A DNA stretch of 64,000 nucleotides, from the NCBI RefSeq assembly GCF_921292975.1, contig NZ_CAKLCM010000002.1, forward strand, positions 2,294,001 to 2,358,000, read 5' to 3'. The translations under genes were made by a program, and so were the position numbers. Shown here in pieces: positions 1-8,664 of this stretch (within the stretch, counting starts at the first letter, position 1; each line of letters opens with the position of its first letter). The notes beneath the pieces are model-generated. The model worked only from the letters and a program-made list of their open reading frames with translations. It did not search any database and was not told where the DNA came from. Source of the DNA: Vibrio hippocampi (GTDB lineage Bacteria > Pseudomonadota > Gammaproteobacteria > Enterobacterales > Vibrionaceae).

Positions 1-429
1 CGCACTCAAAATGGAAACAAGCTGATCGATCGTAAAGATCTCAAACAAATGATCAGAGTGCTTCGACAAGGGGGACGACTGTTTTACCTACCCGATCATG
101 ACTACGGTCGAAATAAATCGGTCTTTGTGCCTTTCTTTGCGGTAAAAGAAGCCTGTACAACGACGGGAACCAGCATTCTCGCCTATACCAGTCGTTGCGC
201 GATTATTCCAGGCTCAGGGTTTCGAAATGATGAGGGTAAGTACCAACTTATGGCCGATAAAACCATTGACGAACACTACCCACAAAAAGATGAACAAGCC
301 GCAGCGGCGTATATGAATCAATATGTCGAAGAGACGATTCTTCGCGCTCCTGAACAATGGATGTGGTTACATAAAAGATTCAAGACGGCTAAAGATCCCA
401 GCACCAAAAAAGGTAAGCTCTACCAATAA
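1..429 (+). CDS. Lipid A secondary acyltransferase (LpxL/LpxM/LpxN family), C-terminal part
   Basis: The frame is open from the first base, so the N-terminus lies outside the window; 142 residues are visible. The run LPDHDYGRNKSVFVPFF, the following TTTGTSILA, and the ending PEQWMWLHKRFKT are typical of the C-terminal half of Kdo2-lipid IVA secondary acyltransferases. These inner-membrane enzymes transfer an acyl chain from acyl-ACP to the lipid A precursor. The catalytic HX4D motif would be upstream and cannot be checked. Two glycosyltransferases and pyrE follow. In V. cholerae the hydroxyacyltransferase LpxN is, from memory, encoded near pyrE, so this may be LpxN, but the sequence alone does not separate LpxL, LpxM and LpxN. 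Confidence 0.88.
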   Translation, partial: RTQNGNKLIDRKDLKQMIRVLRQGGRLFYLPDHDYGRNKSVFVPFFAVKEACTTTGTSILAYTSRCAIIPGSGFRNDEGKYQLMADKTIDEHYPQKDEQAAAAYMNQYVEETILRAPEQWMWLHKRFKTAKDPSTKKGKLYQ

Positions 430-486
430 CCAAAGGTTATGGCTCATTCATTTAATTTTCACGACAACAATAAGATAGAGGAAGTT

Positions 487-1464
487 TTGTTAAATATTCT
501 GATGGTCTATAACGGTGAACTGCCACCGACCACTTATGGCGGCACACAACGTGTTGTTTGGAGCTTGATCAAAGGATTAGCACAACTCAACCACAAAGTG
601 TATTTGCTGACCAGCGAGCCGATCGATTCTCCGTGGGTAACTTGTATCCATCGAGACAAATCCAAGCCTTTAGAAGCACAAATACCAAGCTATATTGATG
701 TTGTGCATTTCCAAAATAGCGGAAAAAGCGACAAACCTTACGTTATCACTCGTCATGGCAATAGTGCTGCTACCGACAAACACGACGCCAATACCATTTT
801 TGTTTCTCACAAACATGCCTTAAATCATGGTGGTGAGGCGTATGTTCACAATGGTTTGGACTGGAGTGACTATCAACAACCGAACCTACAGATCGAGAAC
901 CGAGATAACCGCTATCACTTTTTAGGTAAAGCAGCTTGGCGTATTAAGAACGTTCAAGGCGCCATCGACATTACCAAAAAGTCTGGTACCAAACTGGACG
1001 TATTAGGCGGCAGTCGATTAAATCTTAAAATGGGTTTTAGACTAACCCTCGACATGCATGTGAAATTTCACGGCATGGTTGGCAACGATCTAAAGTGTCA
1101 GGTTTTGCAGCGCTCAAAAGGACTGATCTTCCCGGTCACTTGGGAAGAACCTTTCGGTTTAGCCATTACCGAAAGCCTGTATATGGGTTGCCCAGTATAT
1201 AGCACGCCTTATGGTTCACTACCTGAGTTAATCACCAATGAGGTTGGTGTTCTATCCAACAAGGAAGACGAGTTAGTTGAGGCAGTGAAGCATGGCAACT
1301 TCTCACCTCGCCTGTGCCATGAATATGCGCGTGAATACTTTGATCACCTCAGCATGGCAAAAAGCTATATTGAGAAATATGAGCAAGCGATCGCACAGCA
1401 ACCTCTCAACCAGTTTTTATCGACACCGTTAGAAAAAAAGAAAGGGCTCACTTATATCAAGTAA
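487..1464 (+). CDS. Glycosyltransferase family 4
   Basis: A GT-B glycosyltransferase of about 325 residues. The N-terminal NILMVYNGELPPTTYGGTQR is the glycine-rich acceptor-side loop of GT4 enzymes. The C-terminal stretch containing WEEPFGLAITESLYMGCPV is the conserved nucleotide-sugar-binding E-x7-E region. I chose a TTG start at 487 because the core fold begins right there and AGAGGAAG lies just upstream. An ATG at 439 in the same frame would add 16 unlike residues, and an ATG at 502 is also possible. It sits 57 bp after the lipid A acyltransferase gene on the same strand, so a role in LPS core assembly is inferred. The sugar donor is unknown. Confidence 0.8.
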   Translation: MLNILMVYNGELPPTTYGGTQRVVWSLIKGLAQLNHKVYLLTSEPIDSPWVTCIHRDKSKPLEAQIPSYIDVVHFQNSGKSDKPYVITRHGNSAATDKHDANTIFVSHKHALNHGGEAYVHNGLDWSDYQQPNLQIENRDNRYHFLGKAAWRIKNVQGAIDITKKSGTKLDVLGGSRLNLKMGFRLTLDMHVKFHGMVGNDLKCQVLQRSKGLIFPVTWEEPFGLAITESLYMGCPVYSTPYGSLPELITNEVGVLSNKEDELVEAVKHGNFSPRLCHEYAREYFDHLSMAKSYIEKYEQAIAQQPLNQFLSTPLEKKKGLTYIK

Positions 1465-1499
1465 TCGACAGATATAAATCCACGGATTGGAATCAAAAA

Positions 1500-1549
1500 G
1501 GTCGCAAGAGAACAACTATTGGGGTTCAGTTCAATTTGCGACCTTTTTA
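1500..1549. terminator. Bidirectional terminator between convergent glycosyltransferase genes
   Basis: GGTCGCAA at 1500-1507 pairs with TTGCGACC at 1536-1543, followed by TTTTTA; an A-rich run precedes the left arm. It lies between two convergent genes, so it can serve both strands. The loop is long (28 nt). Confidence 0.6.
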
Positions 1550-1565
1550 TTGATTTAGTGAGCGA

Positions 1566-2693
1566 TTACTGGCTCGCTTTACCAGCTCTCTTCATCTCAT
1601 AAACCTCAAGCAATTTTTGATAGTTTTGCTCAAGCACAATATCAACATCCATAGACAATGCCAGTTGACGACAGGTTTGACTAACCTCTGTGGTGCGCTT
1701 TTTGTCGGCCCAATAGATCATCGCCTGTGTCAGTTCATCGATATTGACATCACCACCAATGACCGTCGCCACTTGCTCATTCACCACCTCTTTCGCACCT
1801 GAGTTTTCAGTCAAAATCGCTGGCGTTCCGGATGCGATAGACTCAATCACGGTAAAGCCAAATGGTTCGTAGAGTGTTGGTAGGACATAGCAATCAGCAA
1901 GCGCAAAGAAGAGTTCTGGGCGCTTGTCTTCTCCTAAGAACTGACAAGAATCGGCAACACCCAATTGCTTGGCGTGCGCCTTGTACTCACCATCATGGGT
2001 TTCTCTACCGACAATGAGCATATGAGCCGGAAACTCTAGCTTAGAGAATGCCTCAAGCGCCTGCTTTAAGCCCTTACGCTCATAGCCCGTGCCCAAGAAC
2101 AGATAAACCGGTTTGCCATCATCGACCCCCAACTCTTGCTTCAATGCCAGCGCAGGTTCAGCGACGCGCTCAGCTGAGAATTTTTTAGTATCGACAAAGT
2201 TGTGTATAACGGTCGTTTTATCTTCTGGAACGCCATGAATATCTTGCACCTCACTGGCACTTTTGTGCGAGTTGCATATCACGTGATAATACGCCCCCGG
2301 AGACATCGCTTTTCGTTCGATGATATTGTTCACTCGATCTTTAAATCGCATTGGACGGTTTAATGCCTGCGACATATGCAGCGCCGTACCCGCACCAATC
2401 CGCAGTACATCGTGGGTCCAAGCATGAGCCAGACCGTAAACAAGATCATAGTCAGCGCTTTGAACATGCTTTTCTACTGATTTAGCAAACTTCCATAAGC
2501 GGTGAGTTTTACCAATACTGAAACCACGTAAACGCACAAACTTGACGTTGGGGTGCGGCGGGGTGTCTTCGTGAGAGCGACAGATAATCGATACCTCAGC
2601 GCCTCGCTCTGCCAAATACGCAGCCATTTTATTCAAATAGAGTTCAACTCCACCGGAATATCCATGGCGAAGGTGAACGATGGCGATTTTCAT
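1566..2693 (-). CDS. Glycosyltransferase family 4 (LPS core type)
   Basis: A 375-residue GT-B glycosyltransferase. The N-terminus MKIAIVHLRHGYSGGVELY carries the GG loop. The segment VYLFLGTGYERKGLKQALEA begins the C-terminal Rossmann domain, and LYEPFGFTVIESIASGTPAI is the E-x7-E donor-binding motif. The ATG at 2693 was chosen because AGGAG lies ten bases upstream; the frame is open a further 45 bases. It faces the other glycosyltransferase and shares a terminator with it. It resembles WaaG-like core glucosyl/heptosyl transferases in length and motifs, but the sugar is not established. Confidence 0.82.
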   Translation of the reverse strand: MKIAIVHLRHGYSGGVELYLNKMAAYLAERGAEVSIICRSHEDTPPHPNVKFVRLRGFSIGKTHRLWKFAKSVEKHVQSADYDLVYGLAHAWTHDVLRIGAGTALHMSQALNRPMRFKDRVNNIIERKAMSPGAYYHVICNSHKSASEVQDIHGVPEDKTTVIHNFVDTKKFSAERVAEPALALKQELGVDDGKPVYLFLGTGYERKGLKQALEAFSKLEFPAHMLIVGRETHDGEYKAHAKQLGVADSCQFLGEDKRPELFFALADCYVLPTLYEPFGFTVIESIASGTPAILTENSGAKEVVNEQVATVIGGDVNIDELTQAMIYWADKKRTTEVSQTCRQLALSMDVDIVLEQNYQKLLEVYEMKRAGKASQ

Positions 2694-2780
2694 AACTTGG
2701 CATCTCCTAAAAACAGATGGAAAACGAAACGAGTACAAGTAAACCCTAGCGCCCTAGGTAATCCATTATTTTCACTAAAA

Positions 2781-2813
2781 TAAAAAAGGTCAGAGGAATC
2801 ATACCCTCTGACC
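2781..2813 (-). terminator. Terminator of rph-pyrE
   Basis: On the minus strand GGTCAGAGG and CCTCTGACC form a nine-pair stem followed by TTTTTTATTTT, a textbook intrinsic terminator 26 bp after the pyrE stop. Confidence 0.85.
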
Positions 2814-2838
2814 TAGCTTAAGAAAAATATTTATTATT

Positions 2839-3480
2839 TTAAATGCCGTATTCCGCGCGATAGGCTTTAACCGCAGCCAAATGTTCCGTATCACCGCCCG
2901 CTTCTTCAAGATAAGTAATCAGATCGGTCAGGCTAACAATAGAGATAACCGCACAGCCAAAGTCACGCTCGACTTCTTGGATTGCCGATAGCTCGCCTTT
3001 CCCTTTTTCTTGTCGGTCAATCGCGACAAGTACACCCGCCAAGTCAGCGCCATTAGCTTGGATGATCTCCATTGACTCACGGATCGCCGTGCCCGCTGTA
3101 ATGACGTCGTCCACCAGCATAATACGTCCCTCAAGCGCGCTGCCGACGAGATTACCGCCTTCACCATGGTCTTTAGCTTCTTTGCGGTTAAAGCAATAAG
3201 GCGTATCAACGTCATGGTGATCCGCTAACGCGACCGCCGTTGTGGTCGCAATTGGGATACCTTTGTAAGCTGGACCAAATAGCACATCATATTCAATACC
3301 TGAATCTGCTAGCGCTGCCGCATAGAAACGACCAAGACGCGCTAAATCACGACCTGTATTAAACAGACCAGCATTAAAAAAGTAAGGGCTTTTACGACCC
3401 GATTTAAGAGTGAATTCACCAAACTTTAGAACCTGTTTTTCTAGTGCAAATTCAATAAACTCACGCTGATATGCTTTCAT
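2839..3480 (-). CDS. pyrE: Orotate phosphoribosyltransferase
   Basis: This enzyme converts orotate and PRPP to OMP in pyrimidine synthesis in the cytosol. The 213-residue length matches the family. The PRPP-binding motif is visible as [15 protein letters not shown] around residues 121-135, and the N-terminal [16 protein letters not shown] is characteristic. It lies downstream of rph on the minus strand, with an attenuator-like hairpin in the gap, as in E. coli. It is followed by its own strong terminator. No anomaly was seen. Confidence 0.97.
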   Translation of the reverse strand: MKAYQREFIEFALEKQVLKFGEFTLKSGRKSPYFFNAGLFNTGRDLARLGRFYAAALADSGIEYDVLFGPAYKGIPIATTTAVALADHHDVDTPYCFNRKEAKDHGEGGNLVGSALEGRIMLVDDVITAGTAIRESMEIIQANGADLAGVLVAIDRQEKGKGELSAIQEVERDFGCAVISIVSLTDLITYLEEAGGDTEHLAAVKAYRAEYGI

Positions 3481-3564
3481 GTCTCTTCTCTCTATTGTTA
3501 CTGTCTAAAAGCGGGACGACGTATTCAGGGACGACGTCTATCACTTAGCAAGGTAATGCCGATA

Positions 3565-3590
3565 CAAAAAGCTCCCAAAAAAGGGAGCTT
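3565..3590 (-). promoter_or_regulatory. pyrE attenuator (hairpin after rph stop codon)
   Basis: On the minus strand AAGCTCCC, a six-base loop and GGGAGCTT form a stem followed by TTTTTG. The stem begins six bases after the rph stop codon, where a ribosome finishing rph could disrupt it. This is the arrangement of the UTP-sensitive pyrE attenuator known from E. coli. Function here is inferred from position. Confidence 0.75.
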
Positions 3591-3596
3591 AATAAA

Positions 3597-4313
3597 TTAG
3601 TCTTCGAGCGCTTGCTTCTGCGCTGCGACGATCTCTGTAATGCCTTTCTTCGCCGAGGCCAACAACGCCAGCAATTCTTCATGACTAAACGGTTCGCCTT
3701 CAGCCGTACCCTGAATTTCTATCATACGACCGTCTTCCGTCATCACCACATTCATATCGGTATCCGCGGCAGAATCTTCCACGTACTCTAGGTCACAAAG
3801 AACCTCTTCGCCAAGGATACCCACAGAAACCGCGGCAACATGACCTTTCATCGGGTTTTTCTTTAGCTTGCCGCTTTCCACCAGCGATTGGAATGCATCT
3901 GCCATGGCAACGCTGGCACCAGAGATAGACGCGGTACGCGTTCCACCATCAGCTTGAATGACATCACAATCAACGGTGACCATAACCTCACCCATCGCTT
4001 CAAGATCGACCACGGCACGCAGACTACGAGCGATCAGCCTTTGGATCTCCATCGTGCGTCCACCTTGCTTACCATTCGCGGCTTCGCGGCGCATTCTTGA
4101 GTGCGTCGAACGTGGCAGCATTCCGTATTCTGCGGTTACCCAACCTTTACCTTGGCCTTTTAGCCAACGAGGCACATTATCTTCTACTGTCGCGTTGCAA
4201 AGCACTTTGGTATTACCGAATTCAACAAGTACAGAGCCTTCTGCATAAGCGGTATAGTTGCGAGTCATTTTTATTGGGCGCACTTGGTCTGCTGCGCGAT
4301 TATCTGGACGCAT
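3597..4313 (-). CDS. rph: Ribonuclease PH
   Basis: A phosphorolytic 3'-5' exoribonuclease that trims tRNA 3' ends; it forms a hexameric ring. The 238-residue length is normal. Diagnostic runs are [14 protein letters not shown] at the start, [17 protein letters not shown] around residues 57-73, and [18 protein letters not shown] around 115-132, which includes the phosphate-site GGTRTA. The start ATG at 4313 matches the family N-terminus. It is first in an rph-pyrE operon, and its translation probably tunes the pyrE attenuator. It appears intact, unlike the frameshifted rph of E. coli K-12. Confidence 0.97.
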   Translation of the reverse strand: MRPDNRAADQVRPIKMTRNYTAYAEGSVLVEFGNTKVLCNATVEDNVPRWLKGQGKGWVTAEYGMLPRSTHSRMRREAANGKQGGRTMEIQRLIARSLRAVVDLEAMGEVMVTVDCDVIQADGGTRTASISGASVAMADAFQSLVESGKLKKNPMKGHVAAVSVGILGEEVLCDLEYVEDSAADTDMNVVMTEDGRMIEIQGTAEGEPFSHEELLALLASAKKGITEIVAAQKQALED

Positions 4314-4353
4314 GGAAGTACCTTTGGTTGGGAGTCTATTAGATTGGAAAAGG

Positions 4354-4359
4354 ATTATA
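4354..4359 (-). promoter_or_regulatory. Putative -10 box of the rph-pyrE promoter
   Basis: A perfect TATAAT on the minus strand lies 41 bp upstream of the rph start. No convincing -35 hexamer is seen at 16-18 bp, so the assignment is tentative. Confidence 0.4.
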
Positions 4360-4391
4360 GCGGAATTCCTGAATACTGCATAGGATTGAAA

Positions 4392-4423
4392 CTGAAGCCA
4401 TTAATGACTGAAGCTATTGATGA
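4392..4423. repeat. Two-copy 16-bp direct repeat
   Basis: CTGAAGCCATTAATGA is followed directly by CTGAAGCTATTGATGA, two differences in 16, in the divergent gap between rph and yicC. No function can be assigned. Confidence 0.6.
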
Positions 4424-4536
4424 CTAATACCATCAATGCAGCCCTAAGCATCGACGCAAAAAATTAACCAGTGACACTCTGATGTGCTAACATAATCGCC
4501 GTTTATCAATGATTCATTTACCAAGGACATCTATCC

Positions 4537-5403
4537 ATGATCTACAGCATGACAGCTTATGCACGTAAGGAAGTCAAAGCGGACTGGGGCAGCGCAGTAT
4601 GGGAAATTCGCTCAGTCAATCAACGTTACCTAGAGACCTACTTCCGTTTACCTGAGCAATTTCGTGGTCTAGAGCCCGTTCTTCGTGAAAAATTCCGTAA
4701 ACGTTTAGCACGTGGCAAGGTTGAATGTCACTTGCGCTTTGAAGCGAACCCAGCGGCAAAAGGTGAGCTCAATATCAATGAAACGTTGGCAAAGCAAGTC
4801 ATTGGTGCCGCACAGCAGATCATGACATTGACTGGCGAAGAGAGCCGTCTCAACCCATTCCAAGTGATGCAGTGGCCCGGCGTGATGGAAACACCTGAAC
4901 AGGATATGGACAGTATCAACACACAGCTGCTTGAAGCATTTGAAAACACACTGTCGGACTTTATTGAGGCTCGTGGTCGTGAAGGTAGCAACATGCGCAG
5001 CCTAATCGAGCAACGTCTCACGACCATCACCGATGAAGTGGTCAAAGTGCGCGCTCGTATGCCTGAAATCATCGAATGGCAACGTGAACGTCTACAGAGC
5101 AAATTTGAAGACGCAAAAATCGAACTTGATCCTTCACGCACCGAACAAGAGCTGATTTTACTGGCTCAAAAATCCGACGTCGCTGAAGAGTTAGATCGCC
5201 TAGACTCTCACGTAAAAGAAACCCTCAACATCTTAAACAAAGGTGGCGCAGTCGGTCGTCGCTTGGACTTTATGATGCAAGAGTTTAACCGTGAATCAAA
5301 TACTCTGGCATCTAAATCGATCAGCACTGACATCACAGCATCAGGCGTAGAATTGAAAGTACTCATTGAGCAAATGAGAGAGCAGATCCAGAATATTGAA
5401 TAA
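4537..5403 (+). CDS. yicC: YicC/YloC family endoribonuclease
   Basis: A 288-residue protein of the YicC family, known in E. coli as an endoribonuclease that acts on RNA including the small RNA RyhB. The N-terminus MIYSMTAYARKE, the internal VNQRYLETYFRLPE, and the C-terminal GRRLDFMMQEFNRESNT with the following KVLIEQMREQIQN ending are family hallmarks. It is divergent from rph, the order known from other gammaproteobacteria. It is monocistronic as far as seen, followed by a palindromic repeat and a terminator that belongs to the facing manB gene. Confidence 0.95.
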   Translation: MIYSMTAYARKEVKADWGSAVWEIRSVNQRYLETYFRLPEQFRGLEPVLREKFRKRLARGKVECHLRFEANPAAKGELNINETLAKQVIGAAQQIMTLTGEESRLNPFQVMQWPGVMETPEQDMDSINTQLLEAFENTLSDFIEARGREGSNMRSLIEQRLTTITDEVVKVRARMPEIIEWQRERLQSKFEDAKIELDPSRTEQELILLAQKSDVAEELDRLDSHVKETLNILNKGGAVGRRLDFMMQEFNRESNTLASKSISTDITASGVELKVLIEQMREQIQNIE

Positions 5404-5492
5404 CCTCATATTGGCTGGTTAACTCACCAACAACGCGAGTTTTACCTTATCCAAAAATCCAATTTTATGTCATTAAAATTAAAGATGACGTC

Positions 5493-5512
5493 ATCCCGGC
5501 GAAAGCCGGGAT
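5493..5512. repeat. REP-like palindrome (ATCCCGGC stem)
   Basis: ATCCCGGC-GAAA-GCCGGGAT forms a perfect eight-pair stem with a four-base loop, preceded by GACGTC. This is the GACGTCATCCC...GGGATCTACC type of dispersed palindrome. Related two-hairpin forms occur at 10.8 kb and 43.6 kb in this window. Confidence 0.7.
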
Positions 5513-5549
5513 CTACCCAACGGCCACACCAATCCCCTTTTCACTTTCA

Positions 5550-5579
5550 AAAAAAAGACCCCAATATTCATTGAGGTCT
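5550..5579 (-). terminator. Terminator of manC-manB
   Basis: On the minus strand AGACCTCAATG and CATTGGGGTCT-like arms (one mismatch) form a stem followed by eight T residues. It lies 22 bp after the manB stop. Confidence 0.75.
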
Positions 5580-5601
5580 CGTTCTCACAATCTGGCACCA
5601 G

Positions 5602-7020
5602 TTAACAGTCAACGATATGAGCAAGAACCTCATCCACCAACTGCTTTGCTCGCTCAGCTGTATCAGCTTCTGCATAACAGCGCAGCTCTGGTGCATTTCC
5701 TGACGGACGTAAATGGATAATGTTATTGTCCGATAATGTAACACGCAATCCATCGGTCAAATCCAGCTTAGATGCTACGAGCGGTTCTAGACCAAGCTTG
5801 GCTATCAATGTGGCTGGGGCATTAATGCCATCAGCGATAATTTGCTGACTACGTTCAGTGGCAAAGTTCTGGATTCTATCACTGCAGGTCACACGACTTG
5901 GTAAGCTCATGGTCAACTGTGCGATACTCGTCTCACTTGCCGCTAGGAGTAGCATGATGGCAGGAAGCACCGCATCACGGGTTGGAAGAGCGGCTAAATG
6001 ATGACCGTTAATTACAACATCACTTCCCAACAAATAGCCACCATTGGCCTCAAAGCCAGCGACTCTTTGAAAGCGAGCATTGAGTGTAGCGAACTCAGCA
6101 ATAACGTAAGGAGAACCTATTTTTGTACGCTCGACAAAATCGAACAAACCGCTAGCTTCAATCGATGTATTACAGCTCACTGGTACTGCTAACGCCTCTA
6201 TGTTAAGCGCTTTTGAACAAAGCAGACCAAGTATATCTCCACGTAACCAAATGCCATTTTCATCAGCGATCAGCGGACGGTCTCCGTCTCCGTCGGTAGA
6301 AAAAATCATATCAAAGTGATGTTTTTCCGCCCAACCTTTCGCTTTTAGCTGATCGGCTTGCGAGACGGCTTCGGTGTCGATTGGAACAAATTCATTACTG
6401 CGCTCAAGAGACAGGACATCTGCACCTAAACGAGTAAACAATTCTCCATAAAGATCACGACCTGCACTCGAGTGTTCATAGATACCTATCTGCTTACCCT
6501 TTAAAAAATCAGGGCTAAACAAGCGAGTATAACGCTCAATATACTCTTTGCCGGCTCTAGGTGAGACACACAATTCAGGCAGGTCATCTATTGATTCAAA
6601 AGCAACATTGGCAGCAATGATAGCTTGCTCATCAGCTTTGGTGATTTCACCATCAGGGCGATAAAACTTAAGTCCATTTCTATCAAAAGGAATATGGCTA
6701 CCAGTCACCATAATGGATGGCATGTCATCTTGCATGGCAACATACGCTAAAGCTGGTGTCGGAACAACACCGTAATACACCGCATTAATACCTGCTTGCT
6801 CTAGAGCCCTAATACAAGCTTGAGCCATACGTTCACTGCTTGGACGATTATCTATTGCCACTGCGACGGTATCAAAACTAAACTCTTGCTGCATTCCATG
6901 GATAAATGCGTGAGTAAAAGCAGCAGTGACATCAGATGTAAACTGTTCAACTAACCCTCTCGCGCCGCTGGTTCCAAATTGAATACCGCTACCTGATATT
7001 ACTTCTGCACTTTTAAGCAT
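5602..7020 (-). CDS. manB: Phosphomannomutase/phosphoglucomutase family enzyme
   Basis: This enzyme interconverts mannose-6-phosphate and mannose-1-phosphate for GDP-mannose synthesis. The 472-residue protein has all four alpha-D-phosphohexomutase signatures. These are the phosphoserine loop [13 protein letters not shown] near residue 105, the metal-binding DGDGDR near 243, the sugar-binding [10 protein letters not shown] near 325, and the phosphate-binding [10 protein letters not shown] near 440. It starts three bases after the manC stop, so the two are co-transcribed. The manB call over a glucosamine or glucose mutase rests mainly on this pairing. It is separated from the capsule operon by about 4 kb of unrelated genes but probably supplies surface polysaccharide synthesis. 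Confidence 0.9.
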   Translation of the reverse strand: MLKSAEVISGSGIQFGTSGARGLVEQFTSDVTAAFTHAFIHGMQQEFSFDTVAVAIDNRPSSERMAQACIRALEQAGINAVYYGVVPTPALAYVAMQDDMPSIMVTGSHIPFDRNGLKFYRPDGEITKADEQAIIAANVAFESIDDLPELCVSPRAGKEYIERYTRLFSPDFLKGKQIGIYEHSSAGRDLYGELFTRLGADVLSLERSNEFVPIDTEAVSQADQLKAKGWAEKHHFDMIFSTDGDGDRPLIADENGIWLRGDILGLLCSKALNIEALAVPVSCNTSIEASGLFDFVERTKIGSPYVIAEFATLNARFQRVAGFEANGGYLLGSDVVINGHHLAALPTRDAVLPAIMLLLAASETSIAQLTMSLPSRVTCSDRIQNFATERSQQIIADGINAPATLIAKLGLEPLVASKLDLTDGLRVTLSDNNIIHLRPSGNAPELRCYAEADTAERAKQLVDEVLAHIVDC

Positions 7021-7023
7021 GAG

Positions 7024-8463
7024 TTACACTCTCCCATAGCGATCGTCAAAACGAACGATGTCGTCTTCACCTAAGTATGAGCCGGTTTGCACTTCAATCA
7101 TCTCCAACGGAATTTTCCCTGGGTTTTCCAAAGCATGAATGGTGCCCAATGGAATATAGGTGGATTGATCTTCCGTGACTAAAATCACTTCATCACCATT
7201 CGTCACACTTGCAGTTCCTGATACCACAATCCAGTGCTCAGCTCTATGATAGTGTTTTTGAATCGACAACTTCTGACCGGGATTGACGGTAATTCGTTTT
7301 ACTTGGTCACGTTGACCCACGTCTATGGAGTCATATTTCCCCCAAGGACGATAAACCTCTCTATGGACTTTATACTCACCACGCCCAGCCTCTTTAAGCT
7401 GCTTAACAACCGCTTTTACATCTTGAACCTGAGACTTATCAGCCACCAAGATGGCATCTTTGGTTTCTACGATCACCATATCACTGACGCCTACGGTAGC
7501 AATCAACTTATTCTCTGAGTGGACATAGTTATTGTTAGAGTTTACCGATAAAACATCACCAATGTGAGCGTTGTCATCACCGTCTCTCTTAGATACATCC
7601 CATAGCGCAGACCAAGAACCTACATCACTCCATCCGGCATCCATAGGCACAACCGTCAAGTCTGCTTGCCCATCGGCGCACACAGGCTCCATAATCGCGT
7701 AATCAATCGAGTCGGATGGGCAGGCTTCAAATGCCTCTTTATTGACTCGAACAAACTCAAGATCTGCTTGAGTATTTTCCATCGCCTTTTTACAAGCATC
7801 GAGCATATCAGGATGATACTTTCTCAGTGAATCAAGGTACGCTGACGCCTTGAACATAAACATACCGCTGTTCCAGTAGTATTCGCCAGAATCAAGATAC
7901 TCTTGTGCAGTGTTTACGTCTGGTTTTTCAACAAAGTTTGCCACTGTAAACGCCCCGTCATCTCGGTTTTCACCTCTTTTAACATAGCCGTAACCGGTTT
8001 CTGGAGCTGTCGCAACAATACCGAAAGTAACAAGATGTTCTTTACGAGCATAGTCGAGTGCTTTGCTGACCGAAGTTTGAAAAGCGTTTTGATTTTCAAT
8101 CAAGTGATCTGCAGCGAGAACTAAAAGAATAGGATCTTGTTGTAAGTCACTCTCTTGAGCTTGCGTAAGTGCATGGATAGCCGCCAGTGCAATAGCGGGA
8201 GCCGTATTACGCCCCACTGGCTCTAAGATAATCCCCGAATGCTCGAAGCCACCCAGTCGCATCTGCTCCGCTGCAATAAAACGATGTTCTTCATTACAAA
8301 TCAATAAAGGCGCTTGATGTTCCAAGCCATGTAATCTTGATACTGTTTGCTGAAGCATAGATTGCTCACCAAACAATTTTAAAAACTGCTTTGGATACAA
8401 TTCACGAGACAAAGGCCAAAGTCGACTGCCTGTTCCACCAGCCATAATTATCGGTACTAACAT
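7024..8463 (-). CDS. manC: Mannose-1-phosphate guanylyltransferase / mannose-6-phosphate isomerase
   Basis: A bifunctional 479-residue enzyme. The N-terminal nucleotidyltransferase has the [20 protein letters not shown] signature at residues 8-27 and FVEKPD near 175. The C-terminal cupin (type II isomerase) shows [27 protein letters not shown] and a metal-binding His-x-His near residues 400-410. It makes GDP-mannose from mannose-1-phosphate and GTP, and mannose-6-phosphate from fructose-6-phosphate. It is first in a two-gene operon with manB. No gmd or fcl is nearby, so the final sugar may be mannose itself or a derivative made elsewhere. Confidence 0.95.
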   Translation of the reverse strand: MLVPIIMAGGTGSRLWPLSRELYPKQFLKLFGEQSMLQQTVSRLHGLEHQAPLLICNEEHRFIAAEQMRLGGFEHSGIILEPVGRNTAPAIALAAIHALTQAQESDLQQDPILLVLAADHLIENQNAFQTSVSKALDYARKEHLVTFGIVATAPETGYGYVKRGENRDDGAFTVANFVEKPDVNTAQEYLDSGEYYWNSGMFMFKASAYLDSLRKYHPDMLDACKKAMENTQADLEFVRVNKEAFEACPSDSIDYAIMEPVCADGQADLTVVPMDAGWSDVGSWSALWDVSKRDGDDNAHIGDVLSVNSNNNYVHSENKLIATVGVSDMVIVETKDAILVADKSQVQDVKAVVKQLKEAGRGEYKVHREVYRPWGKYDSIDVGQRDQVKRITVNPGQKLSIQKHYHRAEHWIVVSGTASVTNGDEVILVTEDQSTYIPLGTIHALENPGKIPLEMIEVQTGSYLGEDDIVRFDDRYGRV

Positions 8464-8519
8464 ATCATCCTCGGATCTTTCCGCTTCTGTGCGTAATTTA
8501 GCTCAAGCGTACCATAAAG

Positions 8520-8549
8520 ATTATCGCCGACTCTATCCAAAATCTGCAA
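8520..8549 (-). promoter_or_regulatory. Putative sigma-70 promoter of manC-manB
   Basis: On the minus strand TTGCAG (8544-8549) and GATAAT (8520-8525) are separated by 18 bp, 57 bp upstream of the manC start. Fair match; not verified. Confidence 0.45.
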
Positions 8550-8579
8550 AAAGCTACAGTAACGCTACCATAAACGACA

Positions 8580-8614
8580 AAGCCCCAATCGTTGTATATC
8601 AACGCTTGGGGCTT
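8580..8614 (-). terminator. Terminator of the purine permease gene
   Basis: On the minus strand AAGCCCCAA and TTGGGGCTT pair around an inner CGTTG/CAACG stem. The U tract is short (TTTG), so termination may be moderate. It lies 50 bp after the permease stop. Confidence 0.6.
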
Positions 8615-8664
8615 AATAGTTATTGACAAGAAATAGTACCGTTAATTCTAATTAAGACCAATAA

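Noticed and set aside
8561..8575. ops-like GGTAGCGTTAC upstream of manC
   Set aside because: Lacks the leading GGC of ops and lies upstream of the likely promoter, so it would not be transcribed.
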